This document shows, piece by piece, positions 9,501 to 17,271 of a stretch of 64,000 bases of DNA; the stretch's first letter is position 1; each line of letters opens with the position of its first letter. The stretch comes from Betaproteobacteria bacterium LSUCC0117 (GTDB lineage: Bacteria; Pseudomonadota; Gammaproteobacteria; Burkholderiales; Burkholderiaceae_C): positions 124,001 to 188,000 of the forward strand of contig JAUJFZ010000003.1 of the NCBI GenBank assembly GCA_030441535.1, written 5' to 3'. Under the pieces are notes generated by a model, which had not been told where the DNA came from, ran no database searches, and saw only the letters and a list, made by a program, of their open reading frames with translations. The translations under genes were made by a program, and so were the position numbers.

Positions 9501-10097
9501 GAGGTGTTGGGTGAAAACCAAAGTGGCAATATGTTGGAGGTGGGCTTCCAGCTCTATAACGACATGTTGGCCGAAGCGGTTGCCAGCTTGAAAGCGGGAC
9601 GCGAACCCGACCTGCTGAGTCCGATGGCGGCAGTGACTGACATCAACTTACACGTCCCGGCGCTGTTACCCAACGACTACTGCGGCGATGTGCACCTCAG
9701 GCTCAGTTTTTATAAAAAGCTGGCCACCGCAAAAACCACCGAGCAGATCGACCGACTCATGGAGGAAATTGCGGATCGCTTTGGCAAGTTGCCACCGCAG
9801 GCCATTGCGTTGGTCGACGTGCACCGTCTGCGCGTGCTGTGCGCACCTTATGGCATCGTCAAAGTCGATGCTGCGCCGACCGTGATCAATATCAGCTTCA
9901 AAAAAGATGCACCGATAGACCCGGGCAAGATCATCGAATTGATTCAAAAACACCGCTACATCAAACTGGCAGGCAATGACAAACTGCGCATAGAAAAGGC
10001 CTTTGAAGACCCCAATGTGCGGGTCCACATGGTGCGTGATGTCCTCCGTCATTTAGGCAAGCCACAGGTCAGCGCCGAAGCCGTTGCCGCCCCCTAA
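6585..10097 (+). CDS. mfd: Transcription-repair coupling factor Mfd
   Basis: 1170 residues, full length. Mfd pushes RNA polymerase stalled at DNA damage off the template and recruits UvrA. An N-terminal UvrB-homology region (e.g. GALFPDWETLPYD) comes first. Then come the RNA-polymerase-interacting CarD-like domain (about 485-570, DPVVHSAHGIGRYHGL), the SF2 translocase with Walker A GDVGFGKTEVA (about 645) and DEEHRFG (about 745), helicase motif VI QLRGRVGR, and the C-terminal TRCF domain. It is the first gene of a short unit with serB, which follows after 14 bases. It is divergent from ispD. Confidence 0.97.
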   Translation: MQLPKLTTGKRFNLPHPPIGCDSLWLSHLAKQEKASGRPLLIVTADAANAARLLDEMAFFEPDIRGALFPDWETLPYDHFSPHQDLISERLATLWRIKQRDESTGADVVVIPATTALYRIAPPSFLAAYTFSFKVKQTLDEAKLRSQLTTAGYNHVSQVVSPGEYAVRGGLIDLFPTGSLVPYRIDLFDDEIDSIRTFDPDTQRSLYPVPEVRLLPGREFPMDEPARAAFRNKWREVMEGDPTKSRIYKDMGNGVATAGIEYYLPLFFEETATVFDYIGADATVALVGDLDSAMAQFWRDTEDRHRLLANDPERPALPPHALFLSQEEFFIKANAHAQVAFKTVSRDPSDSAATTELAPFAHVPDITVDRAGDDPLRRLKTWRESSGLRTLILAESEGRRESLQDFLRASQVNPVGFETLASFLASDEPLGIAVSNLAQGFVWASLDIAFVTETELFSVATTARKRRRQEQASDVDSLIKDLSELNVGDPVVHSAHGIGRYHGLINMDLGQGVDDNGDLLLQEFLHLEYADKATLYVPVSQLHLISRYTGVSADEAKLHRLGSGQWEKAKRKAAEQVRDAAAELLNIYARRQARSGHAFRYSPTDYERFANDFGFDETPDQRAAIHAVIQDMISPRPMDRLVCGDVGFGKTEVALRAAFVAVTGGRQVALLAPTTLLAEQHYQTLVDRFAQWPIKIAEMSRFRSTKEITIAAKGLADGTVDIVVGTHKLLSDTIKFKNLGLLVIDEEHRFGVRHKEAMKALRAEVDVLTLTATPIPRTMGMALEGIRDLSVIATAPQRRLAIKTFVRNEGQGVIREAVMRELKRGGQVYFLHNEVETIENRRQQLEAYLPEARIAIAHGQMPERQLEQVMRDFVAQRFNILLCSTIIETGIDVPSANTIVMARADKFGLAQLHQLRGRVGRSHHQAYAYLLVPDTQSLTKQAKQRLEAIQEMEELGSGFYLAMHDLEIRGAGEVLGENQSGNMLEVGFQLYNDMLAEAVASLKAGREPDLLSPMAAVTDINLHVPALLPNDYCGDVHLRLSFYKKLATAKTTEQIDRLMEEIADRFGKLPPQAIALVDVHRLRVLCAPYGIVKVDAAPTVINISFKKDAPIDPGKIIELIQKHRYIKLAGNDKLRIEKAFEDPNVRVHMVRDVLRHLGKPQVSAEAVAAP

Positions 10098-10111
10098 CCA
10101 GCGCCCTCACC

Positions 10112-10825
10112 ATGACCCATTACGAAATTGAACCCGGCCTCGTCATTCGCCAAGGCGCCCGCATCCAGCCGCTCAAGCAATTCAAAGTGATTGCCTGTGA
10201 CATGGATTCAACGCTGATCAACATCGAGTGCATTGACGAGATCGCCGACGCCGCAGGTAAGAAGGCGGAGGTTGCGGCCATCACCGAGGCCGCCATGCGT
10301 GGCGAAATCACCGACTTCAAGGACAGCCTGCGACGCCGACTCGCGCTGTTGAAGGGCGTATCTGTCGCCCACCTCGAAGCCGTTTACACGGATCGTCTCA
10401 AACTCAATCCCGGCGCTGAAATCCTGTTAGCCACCTGCCGTGAAGCAGGTCTCTACACGGTTTTAGTCAGCGGTGGGTTCACCTTTTTTGCCTCCCGGGT
10501 ACAAGCCCGTTTGAAGATCGACTTTGCACGCAGCAACGAACTGGAAGTGATCGACGGTGCATTGACGGGTGACCTAGTCAGCCAAGACTGGGGCACCATT
10601 TGTGACGGCGACATGAAAAAAACAACGCTGCAAGCGATTTGCGCGCAAGTGGGATGCCTCACCACCGATGCCATCGCTGTGGGCGACGGGGCCAATGACC
10701 TGCCTATGATGTCAATCGCTGGCTTATCGGTGGCCTACCTCGCAAAGGAAAAGGTGCGACAGCAAGCAGATGTGGCGATCAATACGGGTGGACTCGATGC
10801 CCTATGCCGTGTCTTGGTCGACTAA
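10112..10825 (+). CDS. serB: Phosphoserine phosphatase
   Basis: 237-residue HAD-family phosphatase for the last step of serine synthesis. Motif I is ACDMDSTL (nucleophile and acid Asp near 30), motif II is the Ser of LVSGGFT, and motif III/IV is the Lys of MKKTTL with VGDGANDLPM near 190. It lacks the long N-terminal ACT region of E. coli SerB, giving the short form common in betaproteobacteria. It follows mfd closely. Its last 24 bases overlap the end of the convergent unknown gene. Confidence 0.93.
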   Translation: MTHYEIEPGLVIRQGARIQPLKQFKVIACDMDSTLINIECIDEIADAAGKKAEVAAITEAAMRGEITDFKDSLRRRLALLKGVSVAHLEAVYTDRLKLNPGAEILLATCREAGLYTVLVSGGFTFFASRVQARLKIDFARSNELEVIDGALTGDLVSQDWGTICDGDMKKTTLQAICAQVGCLTTDAIAVGDGANDLPMMSIAGLSVAYLAKEKVRQQADVAINTGGLDALCRVLVD

Positions 10826-11122
10826 AGTCAGTTCGAAACCACCCTCGTCGAGATAGCGGTGCGTGCCGAACGCCGCTGCCATCGCAGCCGTCTCGGCGAT
10901 CTGCCAGCTTTCAAAAATGTCGCGCTCCGACGCAGTCATCGACTCCATGTCGGGCGTCTCGCCATAAATGACGATCAATTGGCGGAACATTTGATAGACC
11001 GGCGCAATTAAGTCGCCGCTGCCGAGGTTGGCGATTAACGCCGCTTCGAAGCGGCGTTCAGCCTCTTGCCGCTCGGCATCTGAAACGCCCTCCGGTGCAT
11101 GAATCCGAATACGGTAATTCAT
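10802..11122 (-). CDS. Unknown small protein, third gene of the SUI1-DUF3820 unit
   Basis: 106 residues that I do not recognise. It is acidic, soluble and mostly helical by composition. It starts MNYRIRIHAPEGVSD and has no signal peptide, membrane segment or cysteine. Its ATG overlaps the stop of the DUF3820 gene (ATGA, 4 bases), a strong sign that it is a real, translationally coupled gene. Its 3' end overlaps the end of serB on the other strand by 24 bases. No function can be given. Confidence 0.7.
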   Translation of the reverse strand: MNYRIRIHAPEGVSDAERQEAERRFEAALIANLGSGDLIAPVYQMFRQLIVIYGETPDMESMTASERDIFESWQIAETAAMAAAFGTHRYLDEGGFELTLVDQDTA

Positions 11123-11355
11123 GTCGGGTCGCCCTGATTAGTCGATGCACGGCGCAACGGCTTCAGCAGGTCACTGAGGCCGTTGTGATCGATTTCATGC
11201 ATGAGCTGTAACAGTGCGCCAATGCGACCTTTTGGAAAGCCCTCACGCGCAAACCAGTTCAAATAGTTACCCGGCAAGTCAGCCAGATACACCCCTTGGT
11301 GCTTGCCGAATGGCATGCGCGTCTCGACCAAGGCCTGCAAATCGTCGGGCTGCAT
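11119..11355 (-). CDS. DUF3820 family protein
   Basis: 78 residues. The pattern MPFGKHQG..LADLPGNYLNWF is the signature of DUF3820, a small domain of unknown biochemical role sometimes labelled a quorum-sensing-regulated virulence factor. It starts 4 bases after the SUI1 gene and overlaps the next gene by 4 bases, so it sits in the middle of a three-gene unit. I would not transfer the virulence label. Confidence 0.85.
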   Translation of the reverse strand: MQPDDLQALVETRMPFGKHQGVYLADLPGNYLNWFAREGFPKGRIGALLQLMHEIDHNGLSDLLKPLRRASTNQGDPT

Positions 11356-11359
11356 CGCG

Positions 11360-11743
11360 CTAAGCCTTGGGTACTTTGATACGGTGGCCGCGCGCCCTCA
11401 GCCAAGCGGCTGCGCGCGTGACGTGATCACCCTGAACCTCGATAACACCCGCTTTCGCTGTACCGCCACTGCCCATGGCCTGTCGCAGTGATTTGCCCAG
11501 ATCAACCAGCGTCGTGGGCGTAACCGCCAGCCCGGAAACCACCGTCACCAACTTACCGCCACGGCGCTCCAACAACACGCGCACCTGACCATCGCCCACC
11601 AACGCCTCGTCGACGCCGCATACACAGGCTGCGATGGCTTGGCGGCAGTCGGGACAGGTTTGCCCGACCTCTGTGCTGTAGACGAGCCCGGTGAGGGCTC
11701 CTAAGCCACTCAGGCCTTTACTTCGCTTATCGTTTGTCATCAT
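11360..11743 (-). CDS. yciH: SUI1/YciH-type translation factor
   Basis: 127 residues. The C-terminal half is a SUI1 (eIF1-like) domain: VRVLLERRGGKLVTVVSGL, LGKSLRQAMGSGGTAK and GDHV..AAAWLRARGHRIK. The N-terminus holds a CPDC...CVC cysteine cluster that could bind zinc. Bacterial YciH is thought to influence start-site fidelity (family knowledge). It lies 23 bases downstream of the aminotransferase gene and leads into DUF3820. Confidence 0.9.
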   Translation of the reverse strand: MMTNDKRSKGLSGLGALTGLVYSTEVGQTCPDCRQAIAACVCGVDEALVGDGQVRVLLERRGGKLVTVVSGLAVTPTTLVDLGKSLRQAMGSGGTAKAGVIEVQGDHVTRAAAWLRARGHRIKVPKA

Positions 11744-11766
11744 CGTGGTACGGGCGCGTCACCGTG

Positions 11767-12981
11767 TCAGGCGCTATGCAAGGCCTTGCCGAGTTGCATG
11801 ACGCCTGCTTCGATTTTCTCAACATCCGCTGTGGCAAAGCTCAAACGCAGGGTTCGCGCATCGGGGTCTCTTGCAAAGAACGGCGCGCCAGGTACAAAGG
11901 CCACGTTGTGATCGATCGCGCGCTTCGCAAAGGCATTGCCATCGGCGATCGCCCCATTCGCGCCCGTTAAGCTCGCCCAAACAAACAGCCCACCTGCTGG
12001 CCGCACGAACGCGATAGCATCCCCTAGCTCGCTGTTCAGCGCATCACACATGGTCCGCGCGCGCTCAGCATAGACCTGCCGTACCTGATTCAGCGCATCG
12101 GATAAACCGCCCTGCGCCAGGTAGGCGGCTGCGGTCGCCTGCGCAAACGTACTGGTATGCGCATCACTGAATTGTTTGCACATCACCGCCTTCGCCAACA
12201 ACGCCGCCGGTGCAATCATCCATCCCACCCGCAGACCCGGACTCAGTATTTTGCTCAGGCTGCCGCAATGTACCAGCCAGTCTCGGCTGCCAGGTACGTC
12301 ATCACTCAGCGCGAGCAAACTAGGCGGTGGTGGCGCATCGAAATACAAATCACCATAGGGGTCATCCTCTACCACCAGGGTGCCGGTGCGAACGGCCAAC
12401 TCAAGGATGCGCTTACGACGTGCAAGCGCCAATGTTGCCCCACTTGGGTTGCCGAAGGTCGGAATCAGGTAGACCAATTTGGGCTTGTGCTCCTGGATTA
12501 ACGCTTCGAGCACGTCGACGTTGACACCGTCACCATCAACAGGGGCCGTGATCAAATCTGCACCATACAGACGGAAGCATTGGATGGTTGCCAAAAACGT
12601 GGGGCCCTCGACAATCACTTTGTCGCCGGGATTGATTAGGGTCTTACCGACCAAATCCAGTGCCTGCTGACTACCCGTTGTCACCAGTAATTGATTGGGC
12701 GCAACCGTCGCACCCTTGCTCGCCATCAGTTTGGCTAACTCGTTGCGTAACGGCTCATACCCCTCGGTTGCCCCGTACTGCAATGCGGCCGCAGGGTTGG
12801 TCGCCAGCGCCTCGCGTGAAGCGGCCTCAATGCCGGCGACGTCGAATAGATTGGCATCCGGAAAGCCTCCTGCAAAGCTAATGATGCCCGGCTTCCCCAA
12901 CAGCTTGAATAATTCCCGAATAGCGGACGTTTCCAGCTTGGACAGGCGGTCAGCAAACAGCGCGTTGACATCGGTGGTCAT
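11767..12981 (-). CDS. PLP-dependent aminotransferase, class I/II (LysN/MocR-core type)
   Basis: 404 residues from the chosen ATG at 12981, which has a GGGGAA ribosome binding site; a longer frame to 13053 adds 24 unlikely residues. Fold-type I signatures are ISFAGGFPDANLF, VTTGSQQALDL, PTFGNPSGAT and the PLP lysine region CGSLSKILSPGLRVGW. This resembles 2-aminoadipate or aromatic/branched-chain aminotransferases of the LysN group and the catalytic half of MocR regulators, but it has no DNA-binding domain. The exact amino donor is unknown. It is divergent from nth and upstream of the SUI1 unit. Confidence 0.88.
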   Translation of the reverse strand: MTTDVNALFADRLSKLETSAIRELFKLLGKPGIISFAGGFPDANLFDVAGIEAASREALATNPAAALQYGATEGYEPLRNELAKLMASKGATVAPNQLLVTTGSQQALDLVGKTLINPGDKVIVEGPTFLATIQCFRLYGADLITAPVDGDGVNVDVLEALIQEHKPKLVYLIPTFGNPSGATLALARRKRILELAVRTGTLVVEDDPYGDLYFDAPPPPSLLALSDDVPGSRDWLVHCGSLSKILSPGLRVGWMIAPAALLAKAVMCKQFSDAHTSTFAQATAAAYLAQGGLSDALNQVRQVYAERARTMCDALNSELGDAIAFVRPAGGLFVWASLTGANGAIADGNAFAKRAIDHNVAFVPGAPFFARDPDARTLRLSFATADVEKIEAGVMQLGKALHSA

Positions 12982-13085
12982 AAAATTCCCCGGGCAATTG
13001 AACCAAAACTCTATTGTGCCAATGAACCACGCGCTTTTAGGTCGAATCCCCAACCAAAATTAGAGCCCGGCATTACACTTTCAAG

Positions 13086-13724
13086 ATGAATAAAACCAAT
13101 ATTGAGTTGTTCTTCGCGACGCTGAAGGCCACCAATCCAACCCCAACAACCGAGCTGAAGTTCACCAGCGTTTTCGAGTTGCTGGCGGCGGTGCTGCTAT
13201 CGGCCCAAGCGACCGATGTGGGCGTCAATAAAGCAACGGACCGGTTATTCCCACGGGCCAATACGCCACAGGCGATCATTGATATGGGCCTTGCAGCGCT
13301 TGAAGACGCCATCAAAACCATCGGTTTGTACCGCAGCAAAGCCAAGCATCTGATGAAAACCTGCGAGATTTTGGTGCGCGACCATGGGGGCCAAGTACCC
13401 AACACCCGAGAGGCGCTTGAGGCCTTACCCGGTGTCGGCCGCAAAACCGCAAACGTGGTGCTCAACGTCGCCTTCGGCGAACCCACCATGGCGGTCGACA
13501 CCCACATTTTCCGGCTAGGAAACCGAACTGGTTTGGCCCCTGGAAAAACCCCACTGGCGGTCGAATTAAAGCTGCTGAAGCGGATACCCGCCTCCTACAT
13601 GGTCGATGCCCACCATTGGCTGATTCTGCACGGTCGCTATGTGTGTGTCGCGCGCAATCCTAAATGTGATACGTGCGCGGTCAGTGCGTATTGCGATTAC
13701 ACGCGGGGTAAAGCAACCCAGTGA
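13086..13724 (+). CDS. nth: Endonuclease III
   Basis: 212 residues, the standard Nth length. It is a base-excision repair glycosylase/AP lyase for oxidised pyrimidines. The helix-hairpin-helix carries catalytic Lys (LPGVGRKTANVV, near 116-127) and the catalytic Asp is in MAVDTHIFRL (about 138). The 4Fe-4S cluster uses the C-terminal C-x6-C-x2-C-x5-C, starting at Cys187. The last 28 bases overlap the 3' end of the convergent btuD gene. Confidence 0.97.
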   Translation: MNKTNIELFFATLKATNPTPTTELKFTSVFELLAAVLLSAQATDVGVNKATDRLFPRANTPQAIIDMGLAALEDAIKTIGLYRSKAKHLMKTCEILVRDHGGQVPNTREALEALPGVGRKTANVVLNVAFGEPTMAVDTHIFRLGNRTGLAPGKTPLAVELKLLKRIPASYMVDAHHWLILHGRYVCVARNPKCDTCAVSAYCDYTRGKATQ

Positions 13725-14539
13725 TTGTCCAGTGATCGGATTTGTATCCGGTTACTGAACGCGGCAGTAATTGCCGCCCGTGTGTCAGGCGAATCCACCC
13801 GTCCTGCATGCGTGACGCGCCCCTTGACCAACACCACGATGTTGTCCGCGTAAAGCGCCGCGTTTAATTCGTGTAACACGCTGATGATGGTTTGTCCCTC
13901 CGCGGCCATCGTACGCACCAGTTGTATCCACTCGGCTTGATGCGGTGGATCAAGGTTAAGCAGCGGCTCATCCATCAGAACCAGCGGCGCGCGAACGGCC
14001 AACGCGCGGGCAACGTGCACACGTTGACGCTCACCCGACGACATCTCCAGCAAAGGCTTGTCACGAAGCTGCCATGTATGGGTTTGCATCATGACGTCCT
14101 GCACGACTGCCGCGTCATCAGTTGTGAGAGCGCCCGTCGATGGCCACCAGCGCTGATGGGGCAGGCGCCCGAGAGCCACGACATCCCAAGCGGACAACGC
14201 GCTCAAGTCGCCATCTGCACCGATCTCTGCGGTTCCCAGCCACGCCACGCTTTGCGCCAACGCGCGGCCTGACCAGTGATCAAGTGACTGGCCCATCAGG
14301 TCAATGCGCCCCTCTCGATCATCTCGGCGATCCAGCAAATTCCCGCACGCGCGCAGCAGGGTTGTCTTGCCCGCACCATTCGGCCCGACGATAGCAGTCC
14401 ACGACCCCGCTTCAATCGTCAAATTAACCCGTTGCAGCACGCGGTTGCCAGTCGACATCCCACGTCGCCGGCCAGCGCCCAGTGTGACGGATACATCTTC
14501 GACCCGCAGAATCTCGCGGTTACCGCGCAAGGTACTCAC
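13697..14539 (-). CDS. btuD: Vitamin B12 ABC transporter ATPase BtuD-like
   Basis: 280-residue ATPase of the FecE/BtuD group. Walker A is GPNGAGKTT, the signature is the variant SSGERQRV, Walker B is LVLMDEPLLNLD, and the switch His is in VLHEL. It powers uptake through the BtuC-like permease encoded just upstream, with a 4-base overlap. A siderophore substrate would be possible for this family alone. The btuB gene and cobalamin riboswitch at the head of the operon make cobalamin or a corrinoid the best call. Confidence 0.9.
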   Translation of the reverse strand: MSTLRGNREILRVEDVSVTLGAGRRRGMSTGNRVLQRVNLTIEAGSWTAIVGPNGAGKTTLLRACGNLLDRRDDREGRIDLMGQSLDHWSGRALAQSVAWLGTAEIGADGDLSALSAWDVVALGRLPHQRWWPSTGALTTDDAAVVQDVMMQTHTWQLRDKPLLEMSSGERQRVHVARALAVRAPLVLMDEPLLNLDPPHQAEWIQLVRTMAAEGQTIISVLHELNAALYADNIVVLVKGRVTHAGRVDSPDTRAAITAAFSNRIQIRSLDNHWVALPRV

Positions 14540-15555
14540 GATAATCGCCCTACTTTGCCCATACGCCAGAGCAAATAACCACCGCCGAGCAGTGCGGTCA
14601 AGAGACCCGTTGGCAACTCCATGGGCGAAAAAATCAATCTCGCCAATGCATCAGCGCCCAATAACAGTACACCGCCCGTTAGGCTCGAAAGTAGCAGCAG
14701 CGCCCGGTGTTGACACGGTAACCACGCCCTTACCACGTGCGGCGCTGCCAGCCCCACAAACGCGATCAGTCCGGTGTGCGCGACTGCTGCACCCGTCACC
14801 GTCGCTAACAACAGGATGTAAATTGCATTCACCTGCGACAGCGGGATGCCCAAGCTGCGCGCGGTGCGCTCACCCAACTGCAAGGCGTCCAGAGGCTTCG
14901 CAAACGTCGCTGCGATGACCATGCATATCGCACCGACCACCAACAACCGCCCCACCGCCGACCAGTTCAAAAGCGCCGTCGAACCCAACATGAAGCCCTG
15001 CATGTTGAGTAAGACGTTCGGTGCAATAAAGGTCAGGAAAGACGTCAAGGCACCCAGCACCACCCCCACCACCACGCCCCCCAAAAGCAAACGCGTACCT
15101 TGCGCAACGCCACCAGCTAAAGTCACTGTCAGTATCACAGCCAACAAAGCGCCGGTGAACGCGGCCCCCGTTAACCCGAAGGCCATGAAGCCGCCCCAAA
15201 ATGCAGCTCCCGACACGTCAGCACCCAGCCAACTGGCCAACGCCAGGGCAATTGCGACCGCGAGTGCTGCACCTGACGAGCTACCCAGCAAATACGGATC
15301 AGCCAAGGGGTTGCGAAAAATAGCCTGTGCAATCGCACCAGCTAACCCCAAAAGCGCGCCCGCCGCCCAAGCCCCAATAGAGCGTGGCGCACGGATCTGC
15401 CAAATAATTTCGGCGGTAATAGGGTCGCTAGTCAAACCCCACGGCCACCGCAGCGTGCCGTCACCCACCATCAACCCCAAACACGTCAGCGCACCGGCCG
15501 CAAGCAACAAGGTCAGCGCCACGCTAACAGCAGAGGTTGTGTTGCGGGCGTTCAT
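14536..15555 (-). CDS. btuC: Vitamin B12 ABC transporter permease BtuC-like
   Basis: 339 residues from the ATG at 15555 (ribosome binding site AAGGACT); a longer frame reaches 15687 but would run into btuF. It is a FecCD-family inner-membrane protein with about ten hydrophobic segments. Motifs include PRSIGAWAAGALLGLAGAIAQAIFRNPLADPYLLGSSSGA and, near the C-terminus, GLIAFVGLAAPHVVR, which contacts the ATPase. It lies between btuF (23-base gap) and btuD (4-base overlap). Confidence 0.92.
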   Translation of the reverse strand: MNARNTTSAVSVALTLLLAAGALTCLGLMVGDGTLRWPWGLTSDPITAEIIWQIRAPRSIGAWAAGALLGLAGAIAQAIFRNPLADPYLLGSSSGAALAVAIALALASWLGADVSGAAFWGGFMAFGLTGAAFTGALLAVILTVTLAGGVAQGTRLLLGGVVVGVVLGALTSFLTFIAPNVLLNMQGFMLGSTALLNWSAVGRLLVVGAICMVIAATFAKPLDALQLGERTARSLGIPLSQVNAIYILLLATVTGAAVAHTGLIAFVGLAAPHVVRAWLPCQHRALLLLSSLTGGVLLLGADALARLIFSPMELPTGLLTALLGGGYLLWRMGKVGRLS

Positions 15556-15578
15556 CGCTGGGAGTCCTTTGATGCGGG

Positions 15579-16451
15579 CTACGAGCGCTTTAACTGGTTG
15601 ATGCAACGCACCAACCATTGCGCACCGGAGACCAGTCGAGGGCCGGGACGCACCAGGGCATCGGCCTGCGCTTGGGGCATCGCGCAAACCTGTTTTTCAG
15701 CAATCGCTGGCATGCCAGACCAACCAGGACGTTGCGTCAAACGCCCGACGGTCTGCTCGGAAACCACCAATACATCGGGATTAGCGCGAACCACCCATTC
15801 GGGGCTGATCTTCGGAAATGGTCCGAGGCCACTCGAGATCGCGTTACCGAACCCCAGGCTGGTCAGCAGCTCACCCACAAATGAGTCTGGTCCTGCCGCG
15901 TAAAGCTCATCACTGACCTCAAAATAAACCCGCGCACCCAACCACGATGCATCAACCGACCGCTTGAGAACCCCAAGATCCGATTGCAATTGTGTAAACC
16001 GAGCGTCTGCTTCGGCAATACCCAGTGCCTCACCCAACGCGCGGTAGGTACGCGCGAGGTCGGCCATTCGCTTGGGCTCGAGCGCCAAAACAGGTAAACC
16101 CAAATCACGCAAACGCGCGATCACACGAGCGGATGGCGCCATCACAATCAAGTCGGGACGCAAGCGCAGAATGGCCTCCAACTGTGGGTCTAAACCACCG
16201 CCAACCACGGCGACATTCGCTGTTTCAGGTGGCCAATTGGTGTAACGGTCAATCCCGACTAAACGATCGCAAGCGCCAAGGTCGCAAACAACCTCTGCCA
16301 GCGACGGTAGCAAGGTCACCACGCGCGTCGCAGGCTTTGACAGCGTCAAGGCGACACCGTCATCACCTACCACCGTTAAGGCAGAGGCCGGCGATATGGC
16401 GAACAAAAGCATCGAAACACCCGCCACGAGCCCCCTATAGAGCGACCGCAT
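15579..16451 (-). CDS. btuF: Periplasmic cobalamin-binding protein BtuF-like
   Basis: 290 residues. The start at 16451 (ATG two bases after the stop of the upstream gene, TGAGATG) gives a good Sec signal peptide: basic MRSLYR, a hydrophobic stretch, then SPASA. The mature part is a long-helix-backbone metal-chelate receptor: RVVTLLPSLAEVVCDLG, LVGIDRYTNWP, and LRPDLIVMAPSA. It captures the corrinoid released by BtuB and delivers it to BtuCD. Confidence 0.92.
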   Translation of the reverse strand: MRSLYRGLVAGVSMLLFAISPASALTVVGDDGVALTLSKPATRVVTLLPSLAEVVCDLGACDRLVGIDRYTNWPPETANVAVVGGGLDPQLEAILRLRPDLIVMAPSARVIARLRDLGLPVLALEPKRMADLARTYRALGEALGIAEADARFTQLQSDLGVLKRSVDASWLGARVYFEVSDELYAAGPDSFVGELLTSLGFGNAISSGLGPFPKISPEWVVRANPDVLVVSEQTVGRLTQRPGWSGMPAIAEKQVCAMPQAQADALVRPGPRLVSGAQWLVRCINQLKRS

Positions 16452-16452
16452 C

Positions 16453-17259
16453 TCAGGCCACCATCCCATGGTCACGTCCCCATTGGCATATAAAGCGGTG
16501 CAACTGGGCAACGCCATCGGTCAGTGCTGCAGGGCCAGGCTGCAGAATATCAGCCGACTTGATTTCATACACACGGTCTTCTTGGACAGCGGGGATAACA
16601 TCCCAGCTCAATCGAGCTTTCACCTTTTCAGGCCTGAATTTTTTACCGCACCAAGAACCCACGATGATGTCGGGTGCACGTTCGATCACCGCGCTGTTAT
16701 CGGCAATGATGCGGTTCTTACCCAAGCTTTGTTGACCCAACTCTGGAAAACAATCGACACCACCCGCTACGGCGATCAGCTCGGAAACCCATTGAATACC
16801 GCTGATCAGGGGGTCATCCCACTCTTCAAAAAACACTTTGGGTTTGCGAGACCACCCCGACGTCAATGCGCGCATGTCTTCCAACGCTGCCTGTCTCTGC
16901 GCGATCCACTGTTGGCCCATAGCCGCACAGTCAACGATCGCCGCCACCTGAAACAGCATCGAGAAAATCTCAGGGACACTGCGTTGATTGAACACCGTGA
17001 CCTGCACACCGGCGCGGATCAACTCAGAGGCAATGTCAGCCTGAAGATCTGAAAAGCCAAACACACAGTCTGGTTTGAGGGCCAAGATTTTGTCGATCTT
17101 GGCGCTCAAAAAAGCACTGACACGCGGCTTTTCATGGCGCACTTGCGCGGGCCTAACCGTGTACCCCGAGACCCCCACAATGCGATGCTGCTGACCCAGC
17201 AGATACAACCACTCGGTAGTTTCCTCTGTGAGGCAAACGATGCGTTGGGGGCCGTTCAT
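16453..17259 (-). CDS. BtuF-like corrinoid-binding protein without a signal peptide
   Basis: 268 residues of the same BtuF/FepB superfamily (RIVCLTEETTEWLYLLG, VGVSGYTVRP, LALKPDCVFGFSD). The N-terminus starts directly at the fold, MNGPQRIVCL, with no signal peptide and no room for one: btuB ends only 12 bases upstream. As predicted it would stay in the cytoplasm, unlike the normal periplasmic BtuF encoded next. Proteins of this kind recur in B12 gene clusters of proteobacteria (from memory) and are usually annotated simply as cobalamin-binding. A role in cytoplasmic corrinoid handling is inference. Confidence 0.85.
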   Translation of the reverse strand: MNGPQRIVCLTEETTEWLYLLGQQHRIVGVSGYTVRPAQVRHEKPRVSAFLSAKIDKILALKPDCVFGFSDLQADIASELIRAGVQVTVFNQRSVPEIFSMLFQVAAIVDCAAMGQQWIAQRQAALEDMRALTSGWSRKPKVFFEEWDDPLISGIQWVSELIAVAGGVDCFPELGQQSLGKNRIIADNSAVIERAPDIIVGSWCGKKFRPEKVKARLSWDVIPAVQEDRVYEIKSADILQPGPAALTDGVAQLHRFICQWGRDHGMVA

Positions 17260-17271
17260 ATTCGTTTCGCC

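Noticed and set aside
14846..15601. 251-codon open frame on the plus strand
   Set aside because: Antisense to btuC and the end of btuF; no domain seen.
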